Shown one piece after another: positions 33,758 through 42,430 of a stretch of 64,000 bases of DNA. This DNA comes from Streptomyces sp. CB01201 (GTDB lineage: Bacteria; Actinomycetota; Actinomycetes; Streptomycetales; Streptomycetaceae): the NCBI RefSeq assembly GCF_002803085.1, contig NZ_NNBJ01000022.1:50853-114852 (forward strand), in the 5' to 3' direction. Below the pieces are notes generated by a model. The model ran no database searches, was not told where the DNA came from, and worked only from the letters and a program-made list of their open reading frames with translations. Every line of letters begins with the position of its first letter. The first letter of the stretch is position 1. The translations under genes and the position numbers were made by a program.

Positions 33758-34531
33758 TCAGAGGAAGACGCGGGCGATCTCCAGCCAGGTCTCCGCGTCC
33801 TGGCCGGTCGCCGTCAGATCGGTCCGGGACAGCGGCCGGCGGTGAGTGACGCGCAGGCAGAAGTCCCGCGCGCTGCCGCGCACCCGCTGGTCCGCGTCCC
33901 GCGTACCCCACGTCCAGACCTGGCCGTCCGGGCCGGTCAGCTCGACCCGGAACTGCCGGGTGGGCGGCGTAAGTTGGGCGGCGGCGAACGACAGGCCCAC
34001 CCCCTTGACGCCGAGCAGGGCCACCGTCCTCAGCCGTGTCGTCGCGGGATGTGCGACGCCCACCGTGTCGAAGACGTCCTGCCCGTGGGCCCAGGTCTCC
34101 ATCAGTCGCAGAGGCGCCATGAGCGCGGGGGTCACTGCCGACCCGAACCACGGGAACTCGGAGTCGCGCGGCATCGCACGCAGCGCCGCGACCAGCTCGG
34201 ACCGGCCGGAGCGCCACTGTTCGAGCAGCGCCGCACGCGGCTGGGCCGCGGCAGCGGCGGCGATGTCGTCCGCGTACCGGCTGCCTCCGGCCTCGGCTTG
34301 CTTGCTCACCGCGCCGAACGCGTCGGGGGTACGCACGGCGATCAGCACGTTCGCGTCCGCGGCGGCGAGGTGGGCGATCTGGTGCGCGATCGTCCAGCCC
34401 ACCGCGGGTGTGGGCCGCGTCCAGTCGTCCTCGGCGGACACCAGGGCGTCGAGGAGGTCGCCCTCGGCGGCCAGGTCCGACAGTGCGAGGCCGTAATCCA
34501 CGTCGGAGACATCGATGTCGTAGTTCAGCAC
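33758..34531 (-). CDS. Mycothiol-dependent maleylpyruvate isomerase-like protein (TIGR03084 type)
   Basis: A 257-residue two-domain protein. The N-terminal DinB-like helical bundle has metal-type histidines in TIAHQIAHLAAADAN and ETWAHGQDVFD. The C-terminal half is a small alpha/beta domain ending LEIARVFL. Characterised relatives are mycothiol-dependent isomerases; most TIGR03084 members are unassigned. The GTG at 34531 lies only a few bases from a TACAAT -10 box, implying a leaderless mRNA. Upstream ATG starts would precede that promoter. Confidence 0.8.
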   Translation of the reverse strand: MLNYDIDVSDVDYGLALSDLAAEGDLLDALVSAEDDWTRPTPAVGWTIAHQIAHLAAADANVLIAVRTPDAFGAVSKQAEAGGSRYADDIAAAAAAQPRAALLEQWRSGRSELVAALRAMPRDSEFPWFGSAVTPALMAPLRLMETWAHGQDVFDTVGVAHPATTRLRTVALLGVKGVGLSFAAAQLTPPTRQFRVELTGPDGQVWTWGTRDADQRVRGSARDFCLRVTHRRPLSRTDLTATGQDAETWLEIARVFL

Positions 34532-34536
34532 ACGGA

Positions 34537-34542
34537 ATTGTA
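34537..34542 (-). promoter_or_regulatory. -10 box TACAAT of a leaderless transcript
   Basis: On the minus strand TACAAT ends 5 bp before the GTG start at 34531, so transcription would begin at or within a base or two of the start codon. A matching -35 box is not clear. Confidence 0.45.
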
Positions 34543-34641
34543 TCGCCGATGGTGCCCCAAATCGGCTTAGAAAAAGCGGAGTTGAGTTTTCCGCTGCGCG
34601 GGAGGGCGGAGCGGTGGCTCGATGAGGACACCGCTCCCCGC

Positions 34642-35631
34642 TCATCGCTCCGCCCTCGCGGACCAGCCCGTCAGCAGCTCCCGCAGAGCCGTACGGGCCG
34701 GTGTCTCCTTCTCCTCGTTGCGTACGGACGGGGAGAGTTCGGCGTGGACGAAGGTCCCCGAGCGCTTCTTCGCGTCCTCACCCTGGACGTTGGTGGTGCC
34801 CTCCAGCGGGCATCGGTCGGACCAGCTCCTACAGACCCGGAGGTCCTGGTCCTTCATGAGGTCCGCCAGCTTCCTGGCGCTGTCGGTGCCGCTGCGGGCG
34901 ACGCCGCTGGAGAGGATGGCGTCGTAGGGGCGGTCCTGCCCCTCGGCGAATCCATGCAGTTGGACGCCGGGGATGTCCCGCTTGTGCATCTCCGTGACGA
35001 TGGCGTGGAACACGCTGTCCGTACGGTGCGCCACATCCGCCGCGTCCCCCCGGCCCGCAGTGCGGTGGGCGCCCGCGAGGACGAGCGCACCCCGGGGCGT
35101 CTCTTCCAGGAGCCGCGCGCCGAGACGTTCGGTGCCGCTGTCGGAGACCGGGTGGGGCACCTGGACGCTCCAGCGGACGCCGGCGTCGGCGCTGACGTAC
35201 AGCCGGCCCCAGCATTCGCGCGGTCCCGGCTTCCGCGCGGCGACCTCGTCGTAACGACGGCCGGTGGCCGCGTCCGTGAGACGGTTCAGCCGGAAGCCGG
35301 CCGCGTCGAAGAACTCCTCGGCGCCGGCGGCGTCGCCGTCCAGCAGACGGCCGACCCCTTGCGCGATCTGCTCCCTCTCCTCGGCGGCGGGGGGCGTGTA
35401 CGGCTTGCGCTCGGCCGCCTTGCGGGCATAGCCGACGATCCGGCTGTCCAGGTCGACCAGCTCACGCGAAGCGGAACTTCCCTTTTCGCTTTCTTCACGC
35501 TTCTCCCGGCTGCATGCGATGAGAATCACACTTGACCCGGCGAGGCAAAGAACACAAAGGAAAAGTAATGCCCTCGTAATCCTCCGCGGGGCCCCGGCCG
35601 GTTTCGCTATGCGAAGATCAGGTCGTGACAT
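34642..35631 (-). CDS. Putative lipoprotein of unknown function (TTA-containing)
   Basis: A 329-residue protein with a basic n-region, a hydrophobic segment and a lipobox ending L-I-A-C near residue 40, so a lipoprotein anchored outside the membrane is likely. The mature part is charged and contains VQVPHPVSDSGTERLGARLL, LAGAHRTAGRGD and LHGFAEGQDRPYDAILSSG; no family recognised. Codon 22 is TTA, so its translation should depend on bldA tRNA. Its ATG at 35631 overlaps the start region of capA on the other strand by 7 bp. It could accompany the polyglutamate system next door. Confidence 0.72.
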   Translation of the reverse strand: MSRPDLRIAKPAGAPRRITRALLFLCVLCLAGSSVILIACSREKREESEKGSSASRELVDLDSRIVGYARKAAERKPYTPPAAEEREQIAQGVGRLLDGDAAGAEEFFDAAGFRLNRLTDAATGRRYDEVAARKPGPRECWGRLYVSADAGVRWSVQVPHPVSDSGTERLGARLLEETPRGALVLAGAHRTAGRGDAADVAHRTDSVFHAIVTEMHKRDIPGVQLHGFAEGQDRPYDAILSSGVARSGTDSARKLADLMKDQDLRVCRSWSDRCPLEGTTNVQGEDAKKRSGTFVHAELSPSVRNEEKETPARTALRELLTGWSARAER

Positions 35632-36830
35632 TCTGTGAATCTCTCCCTACAAGTCGTGCGCTGGCTGTCGTTGCCGCACTCGCCGTCCTTGGCGCGGCTT
35701 GCGCGGCGAACCCGCCGGAGTCGCAGGTCAAGCCCGGCGGACGCTCGTTCACGGTGGCCGCTGCCGGAGATGTTCTCATTCATCCCGAGTTGGTGGAGCA
35801 GGCGGCCAAGGACGCGAAGAAGACCGGCAAGGGGATCGCAGGACTCGACTTCGGGCCGCAGCTGGCGGGCATCCGGCCCGTCATCAGCAAGGCCGACTTG
35901 GCCATCTGCCACATGGAAACACCCGTGGGCAACCCCAAGGGGCCTTTCGAGGGATATCCAGAATTCCTGGTGCCGCCGCAGATCCTCACGTCCCTCAAGG
36001 ACGTGGGGTACGACACCTGCTCCACCGCCTCGAACCACACCTTCGACCACGGCCTGCCGGCCGTCCGTCGCACCCTGGACGCCATGGACAAGGCCGGCCT
36101 CGGCCACACCGGGTCGTCACGTACGCCTGCCGAGTCGCAGAAGCCCAACATTCTTGACGTCAACGGGGTCAAGGTGGCCCACCTCGCCTACTCCAGGGAG
36201 TCGTTCCTCAACCCGACGCCCGAGAAGGAGAAGTGGGCCTTCAACCGGAGCAGCACGGAGGAGATCAAGAAGGCCGAGGCCCGCGCCCGCGAGGCGGGCG
36301 CCGAAGTGGTGATCCTCTCGGTCCACTGGGGCCTGGACCGCTACAACGAGCCCAGCGTCCCCCAGCTCGAACTCGCCCAGCGGATCACCAAGGAGACCGG
36401 CATCAACCTGATCATCGGCCACCACGCGCATGTGGTGCAGCCGATCGAGAAGGTGAACGGCACTTGGGTCGCGTACAGCCTCGGCAACCAGCTCGCCCGT
36501 CACTCCACGCCCTCCGGCCTCACGGAGGAAGGGGCGATCGGCTGGTTCGAGTTCCGGGAGACCAAGAAGGGCTGGGACGTCGTTCCCCGGTACCGCACGA
36601 CGCTGGTCGACATCCCGCCCGAGCGCCAGGACGCCGACGAGAAACTGCCCCGCGACGCCGTGCAGGACGTCCGGCTCGTCGATGTCCGTGCCGCCCTGGA
36701 GCACCCGGACGAACTCCCGGCGGACCGCCGGGCCCGCTACCGCCTCGCCGCGACCCGGGTCGAAGGATTCCTCTTCAACCGAGGCGCCCCGGGCCGTGAC
36801 GGTCTGGCCGAGCTCTCCCTCAAGGACTGA
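35625..36830 (+). CDS. capA: Poly-gamma-glutamate synthesis protein CapA/PgsA homologue
   Basis: A 401-residue lipoprotein: the N-terminal signal ends at the lipobox LGAAC near residue 26. The rest is the CapA metallophosphatase-like fold, with VAAAGDVLIHPEL, STASNHTFDHG, LSVHWGLDRYNEP and IIGHHAHVVQPIE holding the metal-type Asp, Asn and His residues. In Bacillus, PgsA/CapA works with the ligase and channel to make or export poly-gamma-glutamate. The start is a GTG at 35625, inside the opposite gene's start region. It is followed by the HAMP-receptor, capB, capC and NlpC/P60 genes. Confidence 0.88.
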   Translation: MTFCESLPTSRALAVVAALAVLGAACAANPPESQVKPGGRSFTVAAAGDVLIHPELVEQAAKDAKKTGKGIAGLDFGPQLAGIRPVISKADLAICHMETPVGNPKGPFEGYPEFLVPPQILTSLKDVGYDTCSTASNHTFDHGLPAVRRTLDAMDKAGLGHTGSSRTPAESQKPNILDVNGVKVAHLAYSRESFLNPTPEKEKWAFNRSSTEEIKKAEARAREAGAEVVILSVHWGLDRYNEPSVPQLELAQRITKETGINLIIGHHAHVVQPIEKVNGTWVAYSLGNQLARHSTPSGLTEEGAIGWFEFRETKKGWDVVPRYRTTLVDIPPERQDADEKLPRDAVQDVRLVDVRAALEHPDELPADRRARYRLAATRVEGFLFNRGAPGRDGLAELSLKD

Positions 36831-36949
36831 GCGGGCCCGGGCCACTCGACGACCAACGCCCCAGCGGTGGCGCGCTCTTCGCTCGCCGGCCGCCCTTCCG
36901 TGTGCCGTGCCACGGGAGCCCGAGCCGCAGGAAACAGGAAAGAACAGAC

Positions 36950-39256
36950 GTGACATCGAAGAAGGCGCCGTACTCCGTGCGAGGGGGACGCCGGCGAAGC
37001 CGACGGCGCGCGGACATGCCGCTGCTCGGCGGCATCCGGCCGCCGATCGCGGTCCTGTGCATCCTCATCCTCGCCCTGTCCGGGCTGACCGCCAAGGTGC
37101 TCGGGCCCACCAAGGACACCGTCGTACCCAAGGCCGTGCTCTCCTCGCAGCGGTACTTCGCGGAGGACGGTGCGATCGCGCTCCGCTCGTCCATCGACGA
37201 ACGCGTCGCCGACCTGGAGCGCACGGCGACCGCGGTCAACGGCGGAAGCTCCGTCAAACCCGAACGCGTCCTGTCCGACCTGAGCCGTGCCTACCAGAAG
37301 TGGACCGGCACCACCGTCCTCGACCTGGAGAGCGGCGAGGTGCTCGCTGCCCGGGGTGAGACCATCCCCCTCGCCTGGCTGGACGAGGACACACTGACCG
37401 GCGGCAGAGCCCTCAAGCCGCGCATCGTGCGCCTTGAGACCGGTGACGTCCGCCTGATGACCATGGTGGTCCTGGAACAGGCCGGACAACCTCAGCAACT
37501 CCTCATAGCGGCCAGCAGTTTGACCGTGCCGGCCATCAACCTCGGCCCCTTCCGCAGCATGTCGGTCGTGGCCGAGGACGGCGAAGTGCTCGCCACCGCC
37601 GGCTTCGAGCGGGCCGAGTCGCTCAACTCCGACGAGGAGCGCTCGGAACTGTCGTTCCGGCACCAGCAGATGGCCCGGCTGGCCGACCAGGCCGCGACAC
37701 GGACCGAGCAACACCCCGTCCGTGCCAAGGAGCCGGGCGCCCGGGGCTACCCCGGGGTCAGCGGCACCCTGCTCGGCGGCGAGTACAACGGCCGGGTGGC
37801 CACGGTCGGTTACGCCTCCCTCGCCTCCTCCGACCCCGACGACAAGCAGAGCGTGGCGGCCGGACTCGGGCTCAGCGTCGTGTCCCTGCTGCCCGTCGTC
37901 CGGCAGGAGGCCGCTCAGTCCGACCGTGCACTGCTCGGCCTGGCCGCGGCCGGAGCCCTGGTGCTCCTCGGACTCGTCGCGGTCGCCGTGCTGTGGCGGA
38001 ACGTGCAACGGCCCCTGCTCCACCTGTTCCTGGAGTCCCGCAGGCTGGCGCGGGGCGATCTGCACCGGCCGGTCTCGGTGCCCAAGCGCGGCGAGGCAGC
38101 GCGCATCGGCGTCGCCCTGGAACGCCTGCGCCGCCGGCTGACCGGGGACGAATCGGCCGAGGACCTGGCGGCCCCGCGGCGCCGGCTCCGGATGGGCACA
38201 CGCGGACCGCTCGTCATCACCGGCGTTCTGCTGCTCCTGTGGTGCGTTCCGGTCGGGCTGCTCCTCAACCGCACCGACGCGACCGTCAGCGTGCCCACCA
38301 CCATCGTCAACGACCAGCGCGAACGCACGGACATGATGGCCGACCGACTGCGCCGGGCCCTCAACGAAGCACAGGCCGACCTCGTCTCCGTCTCCCACCT
38401 CATCGAGGAGGAGAACGGACGCCCGGCCGACAGCCTCCTCAAGGAGGCCCTGACCAAGCACAGCCGCTACCAGTCCCTCTACGTGGTCGACTCCGCCGGC
38501 GCCGTCTCCGCCCGGGCGGGCGGAGAGCCGCACGCCTGGAGCAGTGGCGAGGGCGGGCCGGAGGTCCAGGTCAGCGGCAAGGGCGGCAAACTGCCCGTCC
38601 TCCAGGCGTCCGCCCCGGTCGCCGAGGGCAAGGGCGGCACCCTGGTCGGGGAGATCCGGGTCCAGTTCCTGAACTCCCTGCTCGTGCGGCCGGGCCTCGG
38701 CGAAGTGCGGGTGGTGGACGCCGACGGTCTGACCATCGCCTCCAGCGGCGGGTTCACGGCCTTCGAGAAGCTGCCCGGCGAAGCGCTCGACAACCTGGTC
38801 CGGGCGGCCAACGTCCGCGTCGGCGCGGGCCCGGTCGAGAACGGGCTCCTCATCCGCGGTGGCGGCAAGGTCACCGTGGCAGCGGCGGCCCCCTTCTCCG
38901 GCGGCGGCGTCACCGCCGACATCGGCTGGACCCTCGTCAGCCGACAGGACGCGGGGCACCTCCAGATCGCCCCGTACGAGCGCGAGGACCGCAGCGTTCT
39001 CGCCGGCATGCTCGGACTCGCGGCCGTCATCGTCTGCCTCGGCTGGATCCACCTCGTGGTCGTCCGGCCGCTGCGCGCCCTGGCCAGCAGCGCCGAGAAG
39101 CTCGCGGACGGAGACCTGAAGACCGTGCTCTACCCCCGCTACCAGGACGAGGTGGGCGCCGTCGTCCGCAGCCTCGAACTGCTGCGTCAGCAGGCGCAGG
39201 CCCACCGGCAGAACCCAACGCACCGGACCGCGGACCCCCGCGTCGGGGGAAAGTGA
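36950..39256 (+). CDS. Membrane receptor-like protein with two extracellular sensor and two HAMP domains, no output domain
   Basis: About 768 residues in a duplicated plan. A basic N-terminus precedes TM1 (PPIAVLCILILALSGL). An extracellular region of about 250 residues leads to TM2 (LLGLAAAGALVLLGLVAVAV) and a first HAMP (RRLARGDLHRPVSVPKRGEA). TM3 (LVITGVLLLLWCVPVGLLLN), a second extracellular sensor-like region, TM4 and a second HAMP (KLADGDLKTVLYPRYQDEVG) follow. Nothing resembling a kinase, methyl-accepting, GGDEF or guanylate-cyclase domain follows. It sits inside the polyglutamate operon between capA and capB, 7 bp before capB. It may be a scaffold or regulator of polymer export (inference). 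Confidence 0.82.
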   Translation: MTSKKAPYSVRGGRRRSRRRADMPLLGGIRPPIAVLCILILALSGLTAKVLGPTKDTVVPKAVLSSQRYFAEDGAIALRSSIDERVADLERTATAVNGGSSVKPERVLSDLSRAYQKWTGTTVLDLESGEVLAARGETIPLAWLDEDTLTGGRALKPRIVRLETGDVRLMTMVVLEQAGQPQQLLIAASSLTVPAINLGPFRSMSVVAEDGEVLATAGFERAESLNSDEERSELSFRHQQMARLADQAATRTEQHPVRAKEPGARGYPGVSGTLLGGEYNGRVATVGYASLASSDPDDKQSVAAGLGLSVVSLLPVVRQEAAQSDRALLGLAAAGALVLLGLVAVAVLWRNVQRPLLHLFLESRRLARGDLHRPVSVPKRGEAARIGVALERLRRRLTGDESAEDLAAPRRRLRMGTRGPLVITGVLLLLWCVPVGLLLNRTDATVSVPTTIVNDQRERTDMMADRLRRALNEAQADLVSVSHLIEEENGRPADSLLKEALTKHSRYQSLYVVDSAGAVSARAGGEPHAWSSGEGGPEVQVSGKGGKLPVLQASAPVAEGKGGTLVGEIRVQFLNSLLVRPGLGEVRVVDADGLTIASSGGFTAFEKLPGEALDNLVRAANVRVGAGPVENGLLIRGGGKVTVAAAAPFSGGGVTADIGWTLVSRQDAGHLQIAPYEREDRSVLAGMLGLAAVIVCLGWIHLVVVRPLRALASSAEKLADGDLKTVLYPRYQDEVGAVVRSLELLRQQAQAHRQNPTHRTADPRVGGK

Positions 39257-39263
39257 CAAGGCC

Positions 39264-40721
39264 GTGCTCTACCTCTACTTCGTCCTCCTGATCAGCGGGA
39301 CGGGACTGCTGATCGCCGGCATCGTCGAACAGCGCCGGCACTACGCCGCCCTCCACGCGATACCCACCCGGGTCCTCGTCAACGGCATCCGCGGCAAGTC
39401 GTCCATCACCCGCCTGTGCGCGGGTGCCCTGCGCGGCGGCGACCTCGTCACGGTCGCCAAGACGACCGGAACGGCCGCGCGCTTCATCCATCCCGACGCC
39501 ACCGAGGAGCCGGTCTACCGCAAGTTCGGCATCGCCAACGTGGTCGAGCAGATCGGCATCGTGCGACGGGCCGCTTCCTACCGGCCGCACGCCCTCGTGA
39601 TCGAGTGCATGGCCGTCATGCCCGCCCTCCAGGAGGTCAACCAGAGCAAGCTGATCCGCTCGACCATCGGCATCCTGTGCAACGTCCGCGAGGACCACCT
39701 GGCCGAGATGGGCCCCACCCTCGACGACGTGGCCCGCTCGCTGTGCCGCTCGATGCCGGAGGACGGCATCTGCGTCACCGCCGAGAAGGACCGCTTCGCG
39801 ATCCTCCAGGAAGAGGCCGACGCCCGGAACTGCCGGCTCATCTACGCCGACCCCGAGACCGTGTCCGACGAGGAACTGCGGGGCTTCAGCTGGTTCACCT
39901 TCAAGGAGAACGTCGCGATCGCGCTGACAGTGGCCGAACTCCTGGGCGTGGAGCGGGCCGTGGCCCTCCAGGGCATGTACGACGCGCCGCCGGACCCGGG
40001 TGTGCTCTCCGTGGAGCGCTATGTGACGCCCACGGGCAACCGCCTGGCGTTCGCCAACGTCTTCGCCGCCAACGACCCCGAGTCCACCTTGATGAACGTC
40101 AACCAGTTGCTCGACCTCGGTGCGATCAACCGTCCCCTGAACGTCGTCATCAACTGCCGCCCCGACCGGGTCGAACGCAACGGCCAGATGGGTGAGATCG
40201 TCCCCGATCTGAAGCCGGACCACGTGTTCGTCATCGGGCACCCCGCCAAGAGCGCCATCGACGCCATCCCCGCCGAGTGGCGGAACCGGGCCGTGGACCT
40301 GGGGGGCGAGAAGCGCGCCGCCGAGGAGTTCATGCCGGTGATGCTGGACGCGATGCCCGACGGGTCCTCCCTCGTCGCCATCGGCAACATCCACGGGCAG
40401 GGCGAGGAACTCCTGGAGTTCCTCGCCGAACTCCCCGCCGACGACACCCCCGCCACGGCCGGACCGCACACCCCGCCCCCGGCAGTCGCCCAGCCGGCCC
40501 GCCTGGATCCGTACGCCGCCTACCCCGCTGCCTACGAGGAGCGCTATCAGGCGGCCCAGACGATGGAGTTCCCGGACAGGCCGCAGGCCGCCTTCGGCCA
40601 TGGCGGGAATCCGCCGCCGCCGTACGGGGCCGGTCCCGGGGAGCCCGAGTTCCAGCACACCGAATGGCCGGGCCGGTTCGGCTCCGCCCCCGGGGCCGAC
40701 CCGGACGCGCGCCGGCCGTGA
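39264..40721 (+). CDS. capB: Poly-gamma-glutamate synthase CapB/PgsB homologue
   Basis: A 485-residue ATP-dependent amide ligase of the Mur-ligase superfamily. After one N-terminal membrane helix, the P-loop GIRGKSS lies at 41-47 (NGIRGKSSITRL), followed by KTTGTAAR, CMAVMPALQ and NVREDHLAEMG, all PgsB hallmarks. It joins glutamate through gamma-carboxyl bonds. The final 90 residues are a Pro/Ala/Tyr-rich extension not seen in Bacillus PgsB, whose role is unknown. The start is a GTG 7 bp after the preceding stop. Confidence 0.92.
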   Translation: MLYLYFVLLISGTGLLIAGIVEQRRHYAALHAIPTRVLVNGIRGKSSITRLCAGALRGGDLVTVAKTTGTAARFIHPDATEEPVYRKFGIANVVEQIGIVRRAASYRPHALVIECMAVMPALQEVNQSKLIRSTIGILCNVREDHLAEMGPTLDDVARSLCRSMPEDGICVTAEKDRFAILQEEADARNCRLIYADPETVSDEELRGFSWFTFKENVAIALTVAELLGVERAVALQGMYDAPPDPGVLSVERYVTPTGNRLAFANVFAANDPESTLMNVNQLLDLGAINRPLNVVINCRPDRVERNGQMGEIVPDLKPDHVFVIGHPAKSAIDAIPAEWRNRAVDLGGEKRAAEEFMPVMLDAMPDGSSLVAIGNIHGQGEELLEFLAELPADDTPATAGPHTPPPAVAQPARLDPYAAYPAAYEERYQAAQTMEFPDRPQAAFGHGGNPPPPYGAGPGEPEFQHTEWPGRFGSAPGADPDARRP

Positions 40722-40785
40722 CCCGCCGCGCCCGCACCACGCGACCGCCCCGCCTCACTCGTCGTTTCCCTGCCCGGAGTTCCCG

Positions 40786-41268
40786 TTGACCACCGCAGCC
40801 CTGACCCCCGAGATGGCCGCCCTCGGCATCGCCATCGGCCTGCTGTTCTCGCTGATGTGCTACCTCACCACCAACCTCTCGCCCGGCGGAATGATCACGC
40901 CGGGATGGCTGGCGCTGACCCTCATCGAGGACCTTCAGCGCGCCGCCATGGTCGTCGGCGTGACCGCTCTGACGTACGCCGGCACCAAGCTCATGCAACG
41001 GCTGGTCATCCTCTACGGCAAGCGCTTGTTCGCCGCCGTCGTGCTCCTGGGCGTAACGCTCCAGGCCACCGTGATCATCGTGCTGTCGATCGAGTTCCCG
41101 CTCATGTACGGCAACCAGACCCTGGGCTTCATCGTCCCCGGGCTCATCGCCTACCAGCTGGTGCGCCAGCCGAAGGGGCCGACCCTGCTGGCCACGGCCA
41201 CGGTCTCCCTGCTCGCCTACATCGTCGTCGCCGCCGGGCTGCTGCTCGGCATCATGCCCGGTGCCTGA
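40786..41268 (+). CDS. capC: Poly-gamma-glutamate biosynthesis protein CapC/PgsC homologue
   Basis: A 160-residue integral membrane protein with four or five helices. The N-terminal block IGLLFSLMCYLTTNLSPGGM followed by ITPGWLAL is the PgsC signature. It forms a membrane complex with the ligase CapB. The start is a TTG at 40786, chosen because GGAG lies 6 nt before it; an ATG at 40813 is possible but would cut into the first helix. It runs into the NlpC/P60 gene 34 bp later. Confidence 0.9.
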   Translation: MTTAALTPEMAALGIAIGLLFSLMCYLTTNLSPGGMITPGWLALTLIEDLQRAAMVVGVTALTYAGTKLMQRLVILYGKRLFAAVVLLGVTLQATVIIVLSIEFPLMYGNQTLGFIVPGLIAYQLVRQPKGPTLLATATVSLLAYIVVAAGLLLGIMPGA

Positions 41269-41302
41269 GAACCGCCCGGTGCCTGAGAATCGAGGAAGAA
41301 CC

Positions 41303-42379
41303 ATGGCTCGGAAGAAGAAGACCCGTCCCGTGCTCACGGGCGTCACCATCCTCGGACTCGTCGGAGCCTCGGGATACCTCACGCTCGAACTCCGCAAGAA
41401 GGACGAGCCGGGGGTCACCCAGGTGCGCAATGTGGGCGTGCTCAACGGGAACCACGACAAGGCGGCCGGCCCGCAGGCCGCGGGGGACCGCTGGTCCCGC
41501 CTCGACGGCCCCGCGCGCAGCGTCCTGCGAGGCGCCGACGGCCAGATCAAGGCCGTCCTGAGCGACGGCGCGCGCACCGCCACGCTCAAGGGCCCCGAGC
41601 GAAGCTTCGCCGAGCCGGCCGCGACCTCGTCCAAGGTCTCCACGACCGACTGGGTGCGGCTCATGCCCAAGCCCTGGACCAAGGGCGCCGAGAGCCAGGA
41701 ATGGTTCAAGACCTGGTACAAGCAGTACGCCAACAGCCGCGAGGACGACATCTTCGCCATCGCGTTCCAGTACGCGGCGGGCGCCCCCGAGCGCAAGGAG
41801 AAGGACGGCCGCCTGATCGCGGGCGACGCGAACTTCGGCCCCCTGAACACCACCGGGGCCGAGGGCGGAGACCTGCGCCTCGAACAGTCCGACTTTTACG
41901 ACTACATGGGCGCGCCCTACCCCTTCCGGGACGGCGTCGTCGGCAAGCCGGACGCCATCCGGGCCCGGTCCCTGGACTGCTCGGGCTTCATCCGCATGGT
42001 GCTCGGCTACCGGTCCCGCTACCCGCTGATGTCCTCGGACAAGTCCGGCAACGGCCTGCCGCGCACGGCCAACGGGATGGCCCGCTCCAAGGAAGGAGCG
42101 GACGTCCTGCCCCTCAAGGGCATCGCCCCCAAGGACCGGCCCTCCGCCATCGACCAGCTCCAGCCGGGCGACCTCGTCTTCTTCAAGCTCGACACCCGCA
42201 CGGGCCAGCGACTCGATCACGTCGGCATGGTCGTGGGCCACGACAAGGAGGGCCACCTGATCTTCGTGTCGAGCCGCGAAGAGGTCAACGGCCCGACGAT
42301 CGGCGACATCGGCGGCGTCTCGCGCCTGGACGGCAACGGGTACTACGCGAAGACCCTCCGCAGCGCCAAGCGCCTCTGA
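41303..42379 (+). CDS. NlpC/P60 family cysteine peptidase, probable polyglutamate or wall hydrolase
   Basis: A 358-residue protein with an N-terminal membrane anchor (VLTGVTILGLVGASGYLTLEL region) and a C-terminal NlpC/P60 domain. The catalytic Cys is in RSLDCSGFIRMV, the His in LDHVGMVVGHD, and HLIFVSS supplies the third polar residue. In Bacillus the polyglutamate hydrolase PgdS is of this family and lies beside the pgs genes, so cleavage or release of polyglutamate is likely; cutting of peptidoglycan stem peptides is the alternative. AGGAAG precedes the ATG. It is the last gene of the operon. Confidence 0.85.
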   Translation: MARKKKTRPVLTGVTILGLVGASGYLTLELRKKDEPGVTQVRNVGVLNGNHDKAAGPQAAGDRWSRLDGPARSVLRGADGQIKAVLSDGARTATLKGPERSFAEPAATSSKVSTTDWVRLMPKPWTKGAESQEWFKTWYKQYANSREDDIFAIAFQYAAGAPERKEKDGRLIAGDANFGPLNTTGAEGGDLRLEQSDFYDYMGAPYPFRDGVVGKPDAIRARSLDCSGFIRMVLGYRSRYPLMSSDKSGNGLPRTANGMARSKEGADVLPLKGIAPKDRPSAIDQLQPGDLVFFKLDTRTGQRLDHVGMVVGHDKEGHLIFVSSREEVNGPTIGDIGGVSRLDGNGYYAKTLRSAKRL

Positions 42380-42396
42380 GGGTCTTCGTCGGAGAA

Positions 42397-42424
42397 GCCG
42401 GCCGCCCGTGCCCGGACGGCCGGC
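42397..42424. terminator. Bidirectional hairpin between the polyglutamate operon and the ene-reductase gene
   Basis: Arms GCCGGCCGCCCG (42397-42408) and CGGACGGCCGGC (42413-42424) pair with one mismatch around a 4-nt loop. It sits between two convergent genes, 17 bp past one stop and 7 bp past the other. Confidence 0.7.
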
Positions 42425-42430
42425 CTGTGG

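Noticed and set aside
35625..36830. CapA homologue as an ordinary metallophosphatase unrelated to capsule
   Set aside because: The presence of capB and capC homologues in the same operon makes a polyglutamate role far more likely.
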